64,000 nucleotides of DNA. Source: Robertmurraya sp047302285 (GTDB lineage: Bacteria > Bacillota > Bacilli > Bacillales > Cytobacillaceae). The stretch is taken from positions 1,550,001 through 1,614,000 of the forward strand of contig NZ_CP154845.1 of assembly GCF_047302285.1 (NCBI RefSeq). Direction: 5' to 3'. Made by a program: the position numbers and the translations under genes. Position 1 is the stretch's first letter; every line of letters begins with the position of its first letter. Shown here piece after piece: positions 56,000 through 64,000 of the stretch. The notes beneath the pieces were generated by a model, which worked only from the letters and a program-made list of their open reading frames with translations, was not told where the DNA came from and ran no database searches.

Positions 56000-57025
56000 T
56001 TGGTTTTAGATGTATGGAAACAAATGAAGAAAAAGCAATTCTCCCCCATTTATGTATTATATGGAGCGGAGTCTTTTCTTATCAATGAAACAAAGCAGCT
56101 ATTAATGAAATATGCCCTGAATGAAGAGGAATTGGAGTTCAATTTTGCTACATATGATTTGGAGGAGACTCCGATTGAAGTGGCGTTAGAAGATGCTGAG
56201 ACATTCCCTTTTATCGGAGAGCGAAGACTTATTATATTGAATAATCCTTTCTTTCTTACGGCGGAGAAGTCAAAGTCTAAGGTTGAACATAATGTAGCTA
56301 AATTAGAAGCCTATTTACAAGAGCCTGCTCCTTACTCGATCGTCGTATTCGCTGGGTCATATGAGAAGCTTGATGAGCGAAAAAAGATCACGAAGGAAAT
56401 GAAAAGAAAAGGTAGTGTTGTTGAGGCAAAGAGATTAAATGAACAGGAACTAAAACTTTGGGTTAAAGATCGTGCGACCTTAAACGATGTAACGATTAAT
56501 GAAGATGCCGTCGAGCAAATGTTAGCTCTTGCAGGAACGAATTTATTCATGCTCACGACAGAAGTGGACAAGTTGGCCCTGTATGCTACGACGGAAGGCA
56601 ATGTCATTACAGTTTCCATGGTTGATGAACTTGTATCGAGATCGTTGGAGCAAAATATTTTTGTGTTAGTGGAAAAAATTGTTCAAAGAAAGATCGATGC
56701 TGCCTTTCGCATTTATTATGATTTATTGAAACAAAATGAAGAGCCAATCAAAATTTTATCCATCCTTTCAGGACAGTTTCGTTTACTTTATCAAGTAAAG
56801 GAATTAGCGAGGAAAGGCTATGGGCAGCAGCAAATTGCCGGATACATTAAGGTGCATCCATTCCGTGTAAAGCTAGCTGCAGGACAAGCAAAGCTTTTTA
56901 AAGATGAGGAGCTAACGGAAATTATGCAACTGCTAGCAGATGCCGATTACCAATCCAAAACAGGTGGAATGAATAAAGAATTGATTATTGAAATGTTCTT
57001 ATTCCGCTTACAAGGACGAAAATAA
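56000..57025 (+). CDS. holA: DNA polymerase III subunit delta
   Basis: Opens the sliding clamp within the clamp loader. 341 residues: PIYVLYGAESFLINETKQLLMKYAL, ATYDLEETPIEVALEDAETFPFIGERRLIIL, the AAA+ lid (NLFMLTTEVDKLALYA), and the C-terminal collar (EEPIKILSILSGQFRLLYQVKEL, IAGYIKVHPFRVKLA). No Walker motifs, as expected for delta. TTG start with ACGGAGAG. B. subtilis yqeN at the same place. Confidence 0.94.
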   Translation: MVLDVWKQMKKKQFSPIYVLYGAESFLINETKQLLMKYALNEEELEFNFATYDLEETPIEVALEDAETFPFIGERRLIILNNPFFLTAEKSKSKVEHNVAKLEAYLQEPAPYSIVVFAGSYEKLDERKKITKEMKRKGSVVEAKRLNEQELKLWVKDRATLNDVTINEDAVEQMLALAGTNLFMLTTEVDKLALYATTEGNVITVSMVDELVSRSLEQNIFVLVEKIVQRKIDAAFRIYYDLLKQNEEPIKILSILSGQFRLLYQVKELARKGYGQQQIAGYIKVHPFRVKLAAGQAKLFKDEELTEIMQLLADADYQSKTGGMNKELIIEMFLFRLQGRK

Positions 57026-57134
57026 AATAAGCTTTAATAACCGGAAAATCTCATCTTATTTTCCGAACTCCTGTTACATGATTTACGGACAAGACCTCAA
57101 TCATCAAATTTTTCGCTTAAAATTAGCAAATATT

Positions 57135-57166
57135 AAAAAAAGGAACCACGAAGGTTCCTTTTTTTG
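57135..57166 (+). terminator. Terminator of holA
   Basis: AAAAGGAACC (57138-57147) / GGTTCCTTTT (57153-57162), loop ACGAA, followed by TTT. Confidence 0.9.
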
Positions 57167-57171
57167 TGCAA

Positions 57172-57203
57172 AAATAAGGGCTATCTTTTTAGGAGATAGC
57201 CTA
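57172..57203 (-). terminator. Terminator of rpsT
   Basis: On the minus strand GGCTATCT / AGATAGCC stem (57179-57186 with 57194-57201) then CTTATTTTT. Confidence 0.85.
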
Positions 57204-57209
57204 ACACAA

Positions 57210-57476
57210 TTACGCGTTTAAAGAGTTTAACTTCTTAGCTAAACGAGATTGTTTACGAGCAGCAGCATTCTTGTGGATAAGACCTTTTGTAGCAGCCTTA
57301 TCTAATTTACTAGCAGCTTCTACAAAAGTTGCCTTTGCAGCAGCTTCGTCGTTATTTACAACTGCAGCTTCTACTTTTTTAACAGCAGTACGCATTGCAG
57401 ATTTAACTGTTGAGTTATGAGCGCTACGCTCTTCGCTTGTCTTAGCACGCTTGATAGCAGATTTAATATTTGCCAT
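57210..57476 (-). CDS. rpsT: 30S ribosomal protein S20
   Basis: 88-residue helical primary rRNA-binding protein. ANIKSAIKRAKTSEERSAHNSTVKSAMRTAVKKVEAAV and ASKLDKAATKGLIHKNAAARKQSRLAKKLN are typical S20. Start ATG 57476 with GGGAGGTGAATGG upstream. Located between holA and gpr on the opposite strand, as in B. subtilis. Confidence 0.97.
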   Translation of the reverse strand: MANIKSAIKRAKTSEERSAHNSTVKSAMRTAVKKVEAAVVNNDEAAAKATFVEAASKLDKAATKGLIHKNAAARKQSRLAKKLNSLNA

Positions 57477-57725
57477 TCCATTCACCTCCCGAAAAAGCAA
57501 TCGAGATTATATAAAACTCGATATTTACAATCATAACATAAATTGCAGAACAAGAGATATTTTATCAAATGGATATATCTTTTGCAATACTATCTGTTTA
57601 TTTTACGGCAAAGTAAATGTTTTTTCAAATGAATGTTTTGTATTTATGACGGTAATGCTAGATATTAGCAATCTTTTTATGGAACTACTAGAAGAATTTA
57701 CATATGAAGGAAAGGAGAGGTAATA

Positions 57726-58841
57726 ATGGATTTAAGTCAATTTGCTGTCAGAACTGATTTAGCAGTTGAAGCAAGAGAAATGGTTATTGCGGAAAGAGAA
57801 AAAGAAAATGTACGTGGACAGGAGAATCTCTCTCAAATTGAGGGTGTGATCATAAAGGAGAAAGAGGAAAATGATATAAAGATTTCCCTAGTAGAAATTA
57901 CGAAAGAGGGAGCAGAGGCGATAGGGAAAAAAGAAGGGAAGTACTTAACCCTTGAAGTAATAGGGATAAGACAACAGGACACGGAACTTCAGCAAAAAGT
58001 GGAAAAAACCTTTGTCTTGGAATTCTCGCATTTTATGAAGGAGTTAGGGATCACGAAGGATGCGTCTTGTCTCATAGTCGGATTAGGGAATTGGAATGTC
58101 ACGCCTGATGCTCTTGGACCTCAAGTATGTGAGAATCTAGTCATTACGAGACATTTATATGAATTACAGCCAGAAAGTGTAGAGGAAGGTTTTCGGCCAG
58201 TTAGTGCGATTGCTCCTGGGGTCATGGGACTGACGGGGATTGAAACAAGTGATATTATTCGAGGCATTGTCGAGAAGACGAAGCCAGATTTCGTTATTGC
58301 CATTGATGCTCTCGCCTCAAGATCGATTGACCGAGTGAACTCTACCATTCAAATTTCCGATACGGGGATTCATCCTGGTTCAGGAGTAGGAAATAAGCGA
58401 AAAGAATTAAGCAAGGAAACACTGGGTATTCCAGTTATTGCGATCGGTGTTCCAACCGTCGTCGATGCGGTTTCGATTACCAGTGACACGATCGACTATA
58501 TTTTAAAGCATTTTGGCAAGGAACTAAAAGAAGGAGACCGTCCTTCACGTGCTCTAGCTCCAGCCGGAATGACGTTTGGAAAAAGAAAAAAACTGACAGA
58601 TGAAGATTTACCTGAGGAGCATCATCGCAAAACATTTTTAGGAATGATCGGTACGCTAGAGGAAGAGGAAAAAAGAAAATTAATATCCGAAGTTCTTTCT
58701 CCTCTCGGTCATAATCTCATGGTGACGCCAAAAGAAGTCGATGTCTTTATAGAGGACATGTCGAATCTCCTCGCCAATGGATTAAATGCAGCGTTACACA
58801 AATCCATTAATGATGAGAACGCGGGATTCTATACAAGATAA
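57726..58841 (+). CDS. gpr: Germination protease GPR
   Basis: Spore protease that degrades small acid-soluble proteins at germination (family A25). 371 residues. The zymogen N-terminus DLSQFAVRTDLAVEARE includes the autoprocessing region before RTDLA. Core motifs: VGLGNWNVTPDALGPQVCENL, SAIAPGVMGLTGIETSDIIRG, FVIAIDALASRSIDRVNSTIQISDTGIHPGSGVGNKRK. Expected in the forespore; no sigma-G promoter could be assigned with confidence. SD AAAGGAGAGGT. Confidence 0.97.
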   Translation: MDLSQFAVRTDLAVEAREMVIAEREKENVRGQENLSQIEGVIIKEKEENDIKISLVEITKEGAEAIGKKEGKYLTLEVIGIRQQDTELQQKVEKTFVLEFSHFMKELGITKDASCLIVGLGNWNVTPDALGPQVCENLVITRHLYELQPESVEEGFRPVSAIAPGVMGLTGIETSDIIRGIVEKTKPDFVIAIDALASRSIDRVNSTIQISDTGIHPGSGVGNKRKELSKETLGIPVIAIGVPTVVDAVSITSDTIDYILKHFGKELKEGDRPSRALAPAGMTFGKRKKLTDEDLPEEHHRKTFLGMIGTLEEEEKRKLISEVLSPLGHNLMVTPKEVDVFIEDMSNLLANGLNAALHKSINDENAGFYTR

Positions 58842-58945
58842 TCTGTGCTACTTTAGTTATGAACTAAATAATAGCTTTGGAAAATGGTTCTATCTTTTCT
58901 AGTAAAGTCATATGAATTAGTAGACTTACTAAAAGAGGTGGAACC

Positions 58946-60154
58946 ATGAAATATAACAGGTCTTCTTCATTTGTCGTAACTGTACAAGGGACCAGTGTTT
59001 TTCAATTTTTGTTAATTGTAATGTTATTGTTATTGCTGATTTTTTCTATTAGTGGTCTCATTACGTCATTAAAACCAGAATATCAAATCAAATCCTCGTC
59101 TATTAATAGTGCGACAGGGCATATAACCGGGAAGGTTTTATTTCGTCTCCTTGGCACAGAAAATCATGCCTTTGGACAAGTACTTCCAGAAGAAGAAACA
59201 ACACCAAGCTTATCAAGCTTAATGTTCAAGGTATCGACGAATGTTAGCCTGGATGATCCAAGAAGTCTTCTAGGGAGAGAACTTCCAGGCTTTTCAATAT
59301 TTGATGGGAAAATTGTACTTGCTGGAGAAGGAACGAATTACACGAATTTACCGATTGAATCACCTCCACCTCCTGATGCTTTGAAAAAAGAAAATGAAGC
59401 ATCTTTACAGGGTGTTGAGGGATTAGACGATTCAGATAATGAACAAGATGAAGCATTGCCACCAGAGCAGACGACTGGTGATCGCAAAATGGTTTATATT
59501 TATTTTTCTCATACAAGAGAATCCTTTCTTCCTCATTTAGAAGGAGTTACGGATCCGGATAGGGCACAGCACTCAAAAATTAATGTGACGAGAATTGGGG
59601 ACCATCTTCAAAAACAATTAGAACGTTATGGGATTGGGACAATTGTAGATAAAACGGATATAATGACTAATCTAAATGAAAAGGGACTCACCTACGAAAG
59701 GTCATATGATGAGTCAAGAAAAGTGGTTGAGGCTGCAATTACAGAAAATCGGGATCTTACTTATTTAATTGATATCCATCGTGATTCTAACCGAAAGAAA
59801 GATACGACGAAACAGATTAATGGGAAATCCTATGCGAAGCTTGCATTTGTACTAGGGGCAGAGAATCCAAATTATGAGAAGAACTTGAAGATAGTTGATG
59901 AAATACACAAAAAGCTCCAAGAAAAATACCCAGGCTTAAGCAGAGGGGCTATTAAAAAAGAAGGAGCACACACGAATGGAAAATTCAATCAGGATTTATC
60001 TGAAAGTGCAATATTAGTTGAATTTGGTGGAGTCGATAATACGTTTGAAGAATTAAACCTCTCTGCAGAGGCCTTTGCAGAAGTTTTTAGCGAAGTCTTT
60101 TGGCAAGCAGAAAGTGTAAATTTCCCGGTTGAGGAGCCGGCTAGTGAGCAATAA
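58946..60154 (+). CDS. spoIIP: Stage II sporulation protein P
   Basis: Peptidoglycan amidase/endopeptidase of the SpoIIDMP engulfment complex. 402 residues: N-terminal transmembrane helix (about 20-45), an extracellular beta region (GHITGKVLFRLLGTENHAFGQ), an acidic linker (about 150-175), then the catalytic domain: IYFSHTRESFLPHL (metal His), YLIDIHRDSNRKK and SAILVEFGGVDNTFEE with the conserved glutamate. Follows gpr as in B. subtilis. SD AGAGGTGGA. Confidence 0.95.
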   Translation: MKYNRSSSFVVTVQGTSVFQFLLIVMLLLLLIFSISGLITSLKPEYQIKSSSINSATGHITGKVLFRLLGTENHAFGQVLPEEETTPSLSSLMFKVSTNVSLDDPRSLLGRELPGFSIFDGKIVLAGEGTNYTNLPIESPPPPDALKKENEASLQGVEGLDDSDNEQDEALPPEQTTGDRKMVYIYFSHTRESFLPHLEGVTDPDRAQHSKINVTRIGDHLQKQLERYGIGTIVDKTDIMTNLNEKGLTYERSYDESRKVVEAAITENRDLTYLIDIHRDSNRKKDTTKQINGKSYAKLAFVLGAENPNYEKNLKIVDEIHKKLQEKYPGLSRGAIKKEGAHTNGKFNQDLSESAILVEFGGVDNTFEELNLSAEAFAEVFSEVFWQAESVNFPVEEPASEQ

Positions 60155-60164
60155 TGGTAAAGGG

Positions 60165-60190
60165 GGCAATTGGTACGATAGCCAATTGCC
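60165..60190. terminator. Palindrome after spoIIP
   Basis: GGCAATTGG (60165-60173) / CCAATTGCC (60182-60190); no T-run, so termination is uncertain. Confidence 0.5.
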
Positions 60191-60210
60191 TCAGATTGTT
60201 GACAATAGTG

Positions 60211-60300
60211 GAGTTTGTCCTCATAGAGGGTTCATGAGGACAAACTCAGATAGGTTGAGGTCGAAGATAGTCCTCATAGAGTGTTATGAGGACAAACTCA
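60211..60300. repeat. Pair of related palindromes between spoIIP and yqxA
   Basis: Palindrome 1: GAGTTTGTCCTCAT (60211-60224) / ATGAGGACAAACTC (60234-60247), a perfect 14-bp stem. Palindrome 2: GTCCTCATA (60270-60278) / TATGAGGAC (60285-60293). The right arms are identical over ATGAGGACAAACTCA (60234-60248 and 60286-60300). No T-run. Confidence 0.8.
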
Positions 60301-60379
60301 AGTAGATTTTCAGCAAAAAAACTGTTTTCAAAAAAGGTTTACGAACCATCTCTAAATAAAAACGTGAGTAGGTGAAAAA

Positions 60380-60718
60380 ATGAAGTTGTTTTTTTTGAAA
60401 TTTTTATTGGTTTTGGCTTTAATGTTTGTTTCCGTTCTTTTTGGAATGCAGCAGGCAAACGATGGGATCGATCGCATGAAGGGATTTGAAGATAATAATT
60501 TCAAAGAAGCACTTCACGTTGCTGAAAACGAAGGTGGTCAAGTAGAACTAGCTGTGTTAGGCAATGATATCAATAGTCATGATATACAGGAAAAGAAAGC
60601 AAAACTCGAAGAAATGAAGGCATACAATTTTTTCTCTACTCTGGGTAAGAGTCTAGCAGAGGGTGTCTCTTCGCTGACAAATAAGATGATAGAGTTGATC
60701 ACCGATCTGATACAGTAG
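60380..60718 (+). CDS. yqxA: YqxA family protein (DUF3679)
   Basis: 112-residue protein with an N-terminal hydrophobic segment (LFFLKFLLVLALMFVSVLFGMQ) that is a membrane anchor or signal, then a short helical region ending FFSTLGKSLAEGVSSLTNKMIELITDLIQ. Conserved between spoIIP and lepA in Bacillus; function unknown. The SD (TAGGTGAAAAA) is moderate. Confidence 0.87.
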   Translation: MKLFFLKFLLVLALMFVSVLFGMQQANDGIDRMKGFEDNNFKEALHVAENEGGQVELAVLGNDINSHDIQEKKAKLEEMKAYNFFSTLGKSLAEGVSSLTNKMIELITDLIQ

Positions 60719-60866
60719 GGCCTTCTATTTTCCGTTGAATCTTGCTGAATCGACTGCTATAATCAAAAAATAGCGTATTTAATCAGTTCCAATGGCTATT
60801 CGACTGTAAGCGTTTAGTCAAATTGGGATTGATTCTATGTGTCCGAGTATAGTAGGAGTGAACGAT

Positions 60867-62699
60867 ATGAACAAAGAAGAAAGACTTGATAGACAATCGA
60901 AGATTCGTAATTTCTCCATTATCGCTCATATCGACCATGGAAAGTCGACATTGGCAGATAGAATTTTAGAGAAAACGAATGCTTTAACTGCTCGTGAAAT
61001 GAAGGACCAGCTCCTCGATTCAATGGATCTTGAGAGAGAACGTGGCATTACGATTAAATTAAACTCAGTTCAGTTAAAATACAAAGCAAAAGACGGAGAG
61101 ATTTATACTTTTCATTTAATCGACACACCTGGGCATGTCGATTTTACTTATGAGGTATCCCGTAGTTTGGCTGCATGTGAAGGTGCGGTACTCGTAGTCG
61201 ATGCAGCACAGGGAATTGAGGCTCAGACATTAGCGAATGTTTATTTAGCACTAGATAATGATCTGGAGATTGTTCCAGTTATTAATAAAATTGATCTTCC
61301 AAGTGCGGATCCAGAACGTGTCCGTAACGAGATTGAAGAGGTAATTGGCCTCGATGCTTCAGAAGCTGTTTTAGCTAGTGCGAAAGCAGGTATTGGAATT
61401 GAGGAAATTTTAGAACAAATAGTAGAAAAAGTACCTGCACCTGTTGGTGACCCTGAAGCTCCTTTAAAGGCGTTAATTTTTGATTCTTTATACGATGCCT
61501 ATCGTGGTGTTGTTGCGTATATTCGTGTTGTAGAAGGTACGGTTAAACCCGGAGATAAAATTAGAATGATGGCAACAGGCAAGGAATTTGAAGTAACAGA
61601 AGTTGGAGTCTTTACACCTAAGGCTGTTCAAACGGAAGAACTTTCAGTTGGAGATGTAGGATTTTTAACGGCTGCTATAAAAAATGTTGGAGACACGCGC
61701 GTCGGGGATACGATCACAAATGCAAAAAATGGAGCAACGGAAGCCTTACCAGGTTATCGTAAGCTAAACCCAATGGTGTATTGTGGTCTTTATCCGATTG
61801 ATAGTGCGAAATTTAACGATTTAAGAGAAGCACTTGAAAAGCTTGAATTGAATGATTCTGCTCTACAATTTGAACCAGAAACTTCACAAGCATTAGGCTT
61901 TGGATTCCGTTGTGGATTCCTCGGCTTACTCCATATGGAGATTATCCAAGAACGAATCGAAAGGGAATTTAAGATCGACTTAATTACAACCGCACCAAGT
62001 GTTATTTATGATGTTATTTTAACCGACGGTTCGCAATTGAAGATAGACAACCCTTCTGATATGCCAGATCCACAGAAGATTGAACGGATTGAAGAACCTT
62101 ATGTGAAAGCGACGATGATGGCTCCAAATGATTATGTTGGCGCAATTATGGAGCTTTGCCAAGAAAAACGGGGCAACTTTATCGATATGCAATACATGGA
62201 TGAAACACGCGTGAGTATCATATATGAAGTGCCGTTATCCGAGATCGTTTATGATTTCTTCGATCAACTGAAATCCAGCACGAAAGGGTATGCTTCCTTC
62301 GACTACGAGCTTATTGGCTACAAGCCATCTAAGCTGATGAAGATGGACATCCTTTTAAATGCGGAGAAAGTTGATGCCTTGAGTTTTATCGTCCATAATG
62401 ATTTTGCCTATGAGCGTGGTAAGATCATTGTAGAAAAATTAAAGGAATTAATTCCGAGACAGCAATTTGAGGTTCCGATCCAAGCGGCAATTGGACAAAA
62501 AATTGTAGCTCGTTCTACTATCAAAGCGATGCGTAAAAACGTTTTAGCGAAATGTTACGGTGGAGACATTTCCCGTAAACGGAAGCTTCTTGAAAAGCAA
62601 AAAGAAGGTAAGAAGCGAATGAAGCAAGTTGGTTCAGTAGAAGTACCTCAAGAAGCCTTCATGGCCGTATTGAAAATGGATGACAGTCAGAAGAAATAG
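60867..62699 (+). CDS. lepA: Elongation factor 4 (LepA)
   Basis: Ribosome-associated translational GTPase. 610 residues: G1 AHIDHGKSTLADRI, switch I RERGITIKL, G3 DTPGHVDF, G4 NKIDLPSADPE, G5 SAKAGIGIEE; EF-G-like domains; and the LepA-specific C-terminal domain with ARSTIKAMRKNVLAKCYGGDISRKRKLLEKQKEGKKRM. ATG 60867 follows AGGAGTG; a longer frame from 60837 has no SD. Confidence 0.97.
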   Translation: MNKEERLDRQSKIRNFSIIAHIDHGKSTLADRILEKTNALTAREMKDQLLDSMDLERERGITIKLNSVQLKYKAKDGEIYTFHLIDTPGHVDFTYEVSRSLAACEGAVLVVDAAQGIEAQTLANVYLALDNDLEIVPVINKIDLPSADPERVRNEIEEVIGLDASEAVLASAKAGIGIEEILEQIVEKVPAPVGDPEAPLKALIFDSLYDAYRGVVAYIRVVEGTVKPGDKIRMMATGKEFEVTEVGVFTPKAVQTEELSVGDVGFLTAAIKNVGDTRVGDTITNAKNGATEALPGYRKLNPMVYCGLYPIDSAKFNDLREALEKLELNDSALQFEPETSQALGFGFRCGFLGLLHMEIIQERIEREFKIDLITTAPSVIYDVILTDGSQLKIDNPSDMPDPQKIERIEEPYVKATMMAPNDYVGAIMELCQEKRGNFIDMQYMDETRVSIIYEVPLSEIVYDFFDQLKSSTKGYASFDYELIGYKPSKLMKMDILLNAEKVDALSFIVHNDFAYERGKIIVEKLKELIPRQQFEVPIQAAIGQKIVARSTIKAMRKNVLAKCYGGDISRKRKLLEKQKEGKKRMKQVGSVEVPQEAFMAVLKMDDSQKK

Positions 62700-62721
62700 G
62701 TTCACTGTCTAGTATTACAAA

Positions 62722-62776
62722 TGAAAGAGGGGTTAGATAGTCTTGTTGCGGCAAGAACACTAACCTCTCTTTCATA
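62722..62776 (+). terminator. Terminator of lepA
   Basis: GAAAGAGGGGTTAG / CTAACCTCTCTTTC with an internal TCTTGTT / AAGA pairing, followed by ATATTTT. Confidence 0.8.
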
Positions 62777-62802
62777 TTTTAAAAAAACGAGGTTGTGATT
62801 TT

Positions 62803-63948
62803 TTGATTAAAGCGGCGTATATTCATATTCCCTTTTGCGAACATATTTGCCATTATTGTGATTTTAATAAAGTTTTTTTACAAGGACAGCCAGTCGATGA
62901 GTATATAGACTTTATGAAAAAAGAGATGGAGTTAACAATACAAAAGTCGTCAACATCCCATTTGCGCTCGATTTTTGTTGGAGGGGGAACACCAACTGCT
63001 TTGAACGAAAAGCAGCTTGAAACTTTATGTCAAGGAATCCGTGATATTCTTCCTTTCAATCATGAAACGGAATTTACGTTTGAAGCGAATCCAGGAGATC
63101 TATCGAAGGAAAAACTACAAATCCTACATGATGCAGGTGTTAATCGCCTTAGCTTCGGTGTGCAAACCTTTAATGATGAGCTGTTAAAAAGAATAGGCCG
63201 TGTTCATCGAGCCTCAGATGTATTCAAATCGATCGAGCATGCAAAAAATGCAGGGTTTGAAAACATCAGTGTTGATCTCATTTATAGTTTACCTGGGCAA
63301 ACTCTAGTAGATTTTAAGGAAACACTTGAAACCTCTTTTTCATTAGATATTCAGCACTACTCTGGATATTCCTTGATTATTGAACCGAAGACTGTTTTCT
63401 ATAATTTGATGAGAAAAGGACGTCTTCCTTTACCTGGAGAGGATACAGAAGCAGCCATGTATGAGGAATTGATGGAACAGATGGACAAGCATGGCTATCG
63501 TCAATATGAAATCAGTAATTTCGCCATTCCTGGGTACGAAAGTCGGCATAATTTAACCTATTGGAACAATGATGAATATTATGGCTTTGGTGCTGGAGCT
63601 CACTCCTATGTTAATGGGATGAGACGTTCGAATTACGGTCCTTTGAAAAAGTATATGGAACCTCTAGAGCAAGGACAATTTCCCACTTTAGAGGAAAATA
63701 AACCGACAAAAGCAGAGCAAATGGAAGAAGAAATGTTCCTCGGATTAAGAAAGAATAAAGGCGTTTCGATCCCAAGGTTTATTGAACGATACAGGGCATC
63801 TCCTTTAGATTTATTTGCCAATGAAATGGCAAGCTTAACAGAAAAGAATTTGATTATAGAGGAAAATGATTATATAAGATTGACCAAAAAAGGAAGATTT
63901 CTCGGTAACGAGGTTTTTCAATCATTTTTAGGTGTTGTGAAAGGGTGA
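62803..63948 (+). CDS. hemW: Radical SAM heme chaperone HemW
   Basis: 381-residue radical SAM protein that binds heme and delivers it to targets; often mislabelled as oxygen-independent coproporphyrinogen oxidase. The 4Fe-4S motif is CEHICHYCDFNK (CxxxCxxC) near residue 12. Then GGGTPTALNEKQLE, NRLSFGVQTFNDELLKRIGRVH, SVDLIYSLPGQT, YEISNFAIPGYESRHNLTYW and GFGAGAHSYVNG, all typical. It lacks the extra N-terminal cysteine of true HemN. TTG start with an ACGAGGTTGTGA SD. hrcA normally follows. Confidence 0.95.
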   Translation: MIKAAYIHIPFCEHICHYCDFNKVFLQGQPVDEYIDFMKKEMELTIQKSSTSHLRSIFVGGGTPTALNEKQLETLCQGIRDILPFNHETEFTFEANPGDLSKEKLQILHDAGVNRLSFGVQTFNDELLKRIGRVHRASDVFKSIEHAKNAGFENISVDLIYSLPGQTLVDFKETLETSFSLDIQHYSGYSLIIEPKTVFYNLMRKGRLPLPGEDTEAAMYEELMEQMDKHGYRQYEISNFAIPGYESRHNLTYWNNDEYYGFGAGAHSYVNGMRRSNYGPLKKYMEPLEQGQFPTLEENKPTKAEQMEEEMFLGLRKNKGVSIPRFIERYRASPLDLFANEMASLTEKNLIIEENDYIRLTKKGRFLGNEVFQSFLGVVKG

Positions 63949-63990
63949 GTTTCTTAAAGAAATGAGGACAGAATAAAAAATCTTAAATGA

Positions 63991-63996
63991 TTGACA
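63991..63996 (+). promoter_or_regulatory. -35 box, probably of the hrcA-grpE-dnaK operon
   Basis: A perfect TTGACA lies nine to four bases from the window end, 42 bases after hemW. In B. subtilis hemW is followed by hrcA with a sigma-A promoter and CIRCE operator. The rest lies outside the window. Confidence 0.45.
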
Positions 63997-64000
63997 CGAT

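Noticed and set aside
57451..57723. 90-codon frame overlapping the rpsT start
   Set aside because: No SD and no recognisable family; it spans the rpsT-gpr intergenic region.

Overview
The window is a low-GC, spore-forming, competence-capable member of the Bacillaceae. Gene content and order follow the Bacillus subtilis aspS-to-hemW arm closely: aspS, 6S RNA, tcdA, rarA, cymR, iscS, mnmA, yrrB, recD2, alaS, ireB, ruvX, mltG, trmR, trhP1, trhP2, udk, greA, pbpI, yrrS, yrrT, mtnN, mccA, mccB, sigK, sda, yqeG, yqeH, aroE, yhbY, nadD, yqeK, rsfS, comER, comEA, comEB, comEC, yqzM, holA, rpsT, gpr, spoIIP, yqxA, lepA, hemW. Spore genes (sigK, gpr, spoIIP, pbpI, an RsfA-type regulator, sda) and the comE locus set the lifestyle. 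Species cannot be fixed by eye.

Layout. 0-9 kb: the end of aspS, 6S RNA, a repeat block, a decayed dicarboxylate symporter, tcdA, a divergent RsfA-like gene, a GntR-controlled two-ATPase ABC operon and rarA. 9-18 kb: yczE-cymR, iscS-mnmA, yrrB-recD2, a 21-bp tandem array, yrrD, a zinc-ribbon gene and an AI-2E-type membrane protein. 18-34 kb: T-box/alaS, the ireB-ruvX-yrzB operon, mltG, a candidate structured RNA, the wobble-uridine modification operon trmR-trhP1-trhP2-udk, greA, pbpI, yrrS and the CymR-type sulfur operon yrrT-mtnN-mccA-mccB. 35-45 kb is the accessory zone: micro-ORFs of the YrzI type, a nagZ remnant, a four-gene unit (Met-rich lipoprotein, response regulator, histidine kinase, cytochrome b/molybdopterin fusion), sigK, pepF, psd and several repeat families. 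45-64 kb is conserved core: sda with DnaA boxes, the yqeG-to-yqeM operon, the com genes, holA, rpsT, gpr-spoIIP-yqxA-lepA and hemW. The window ends at the -35 box of what is probably the hrcA promoter.

How genes connect. CymR (10 kb) probably controls the methionine-to-cysteine operon at 31.5-34.9 kb. IscS and MnmA together thiolate tRNA, and TcdA, TrmR and TrhP1/2 are also tRNA modification enzymes. Sda links DnaA activity to sporulation.

Most unusual content: (1) the lipoprotein/two-component/cytochrome-molybdopterin unit, which looks like a Gram-positive, single-chain counterpart of methionine-rich-peptide plus MsrP/MsrQ repair systems; (2) a family of about 192-bp mobile elements (MITEs) in three copies with 8-bp target duplications; (3) a palindrome-rich 260-bp repeat in two copies, each with a perfect DnaA box; (4) a cluster of ribosome-binding-site-bearing micro-ORFs; (5) a promoter-terminated structured RNA candidate before trmR.
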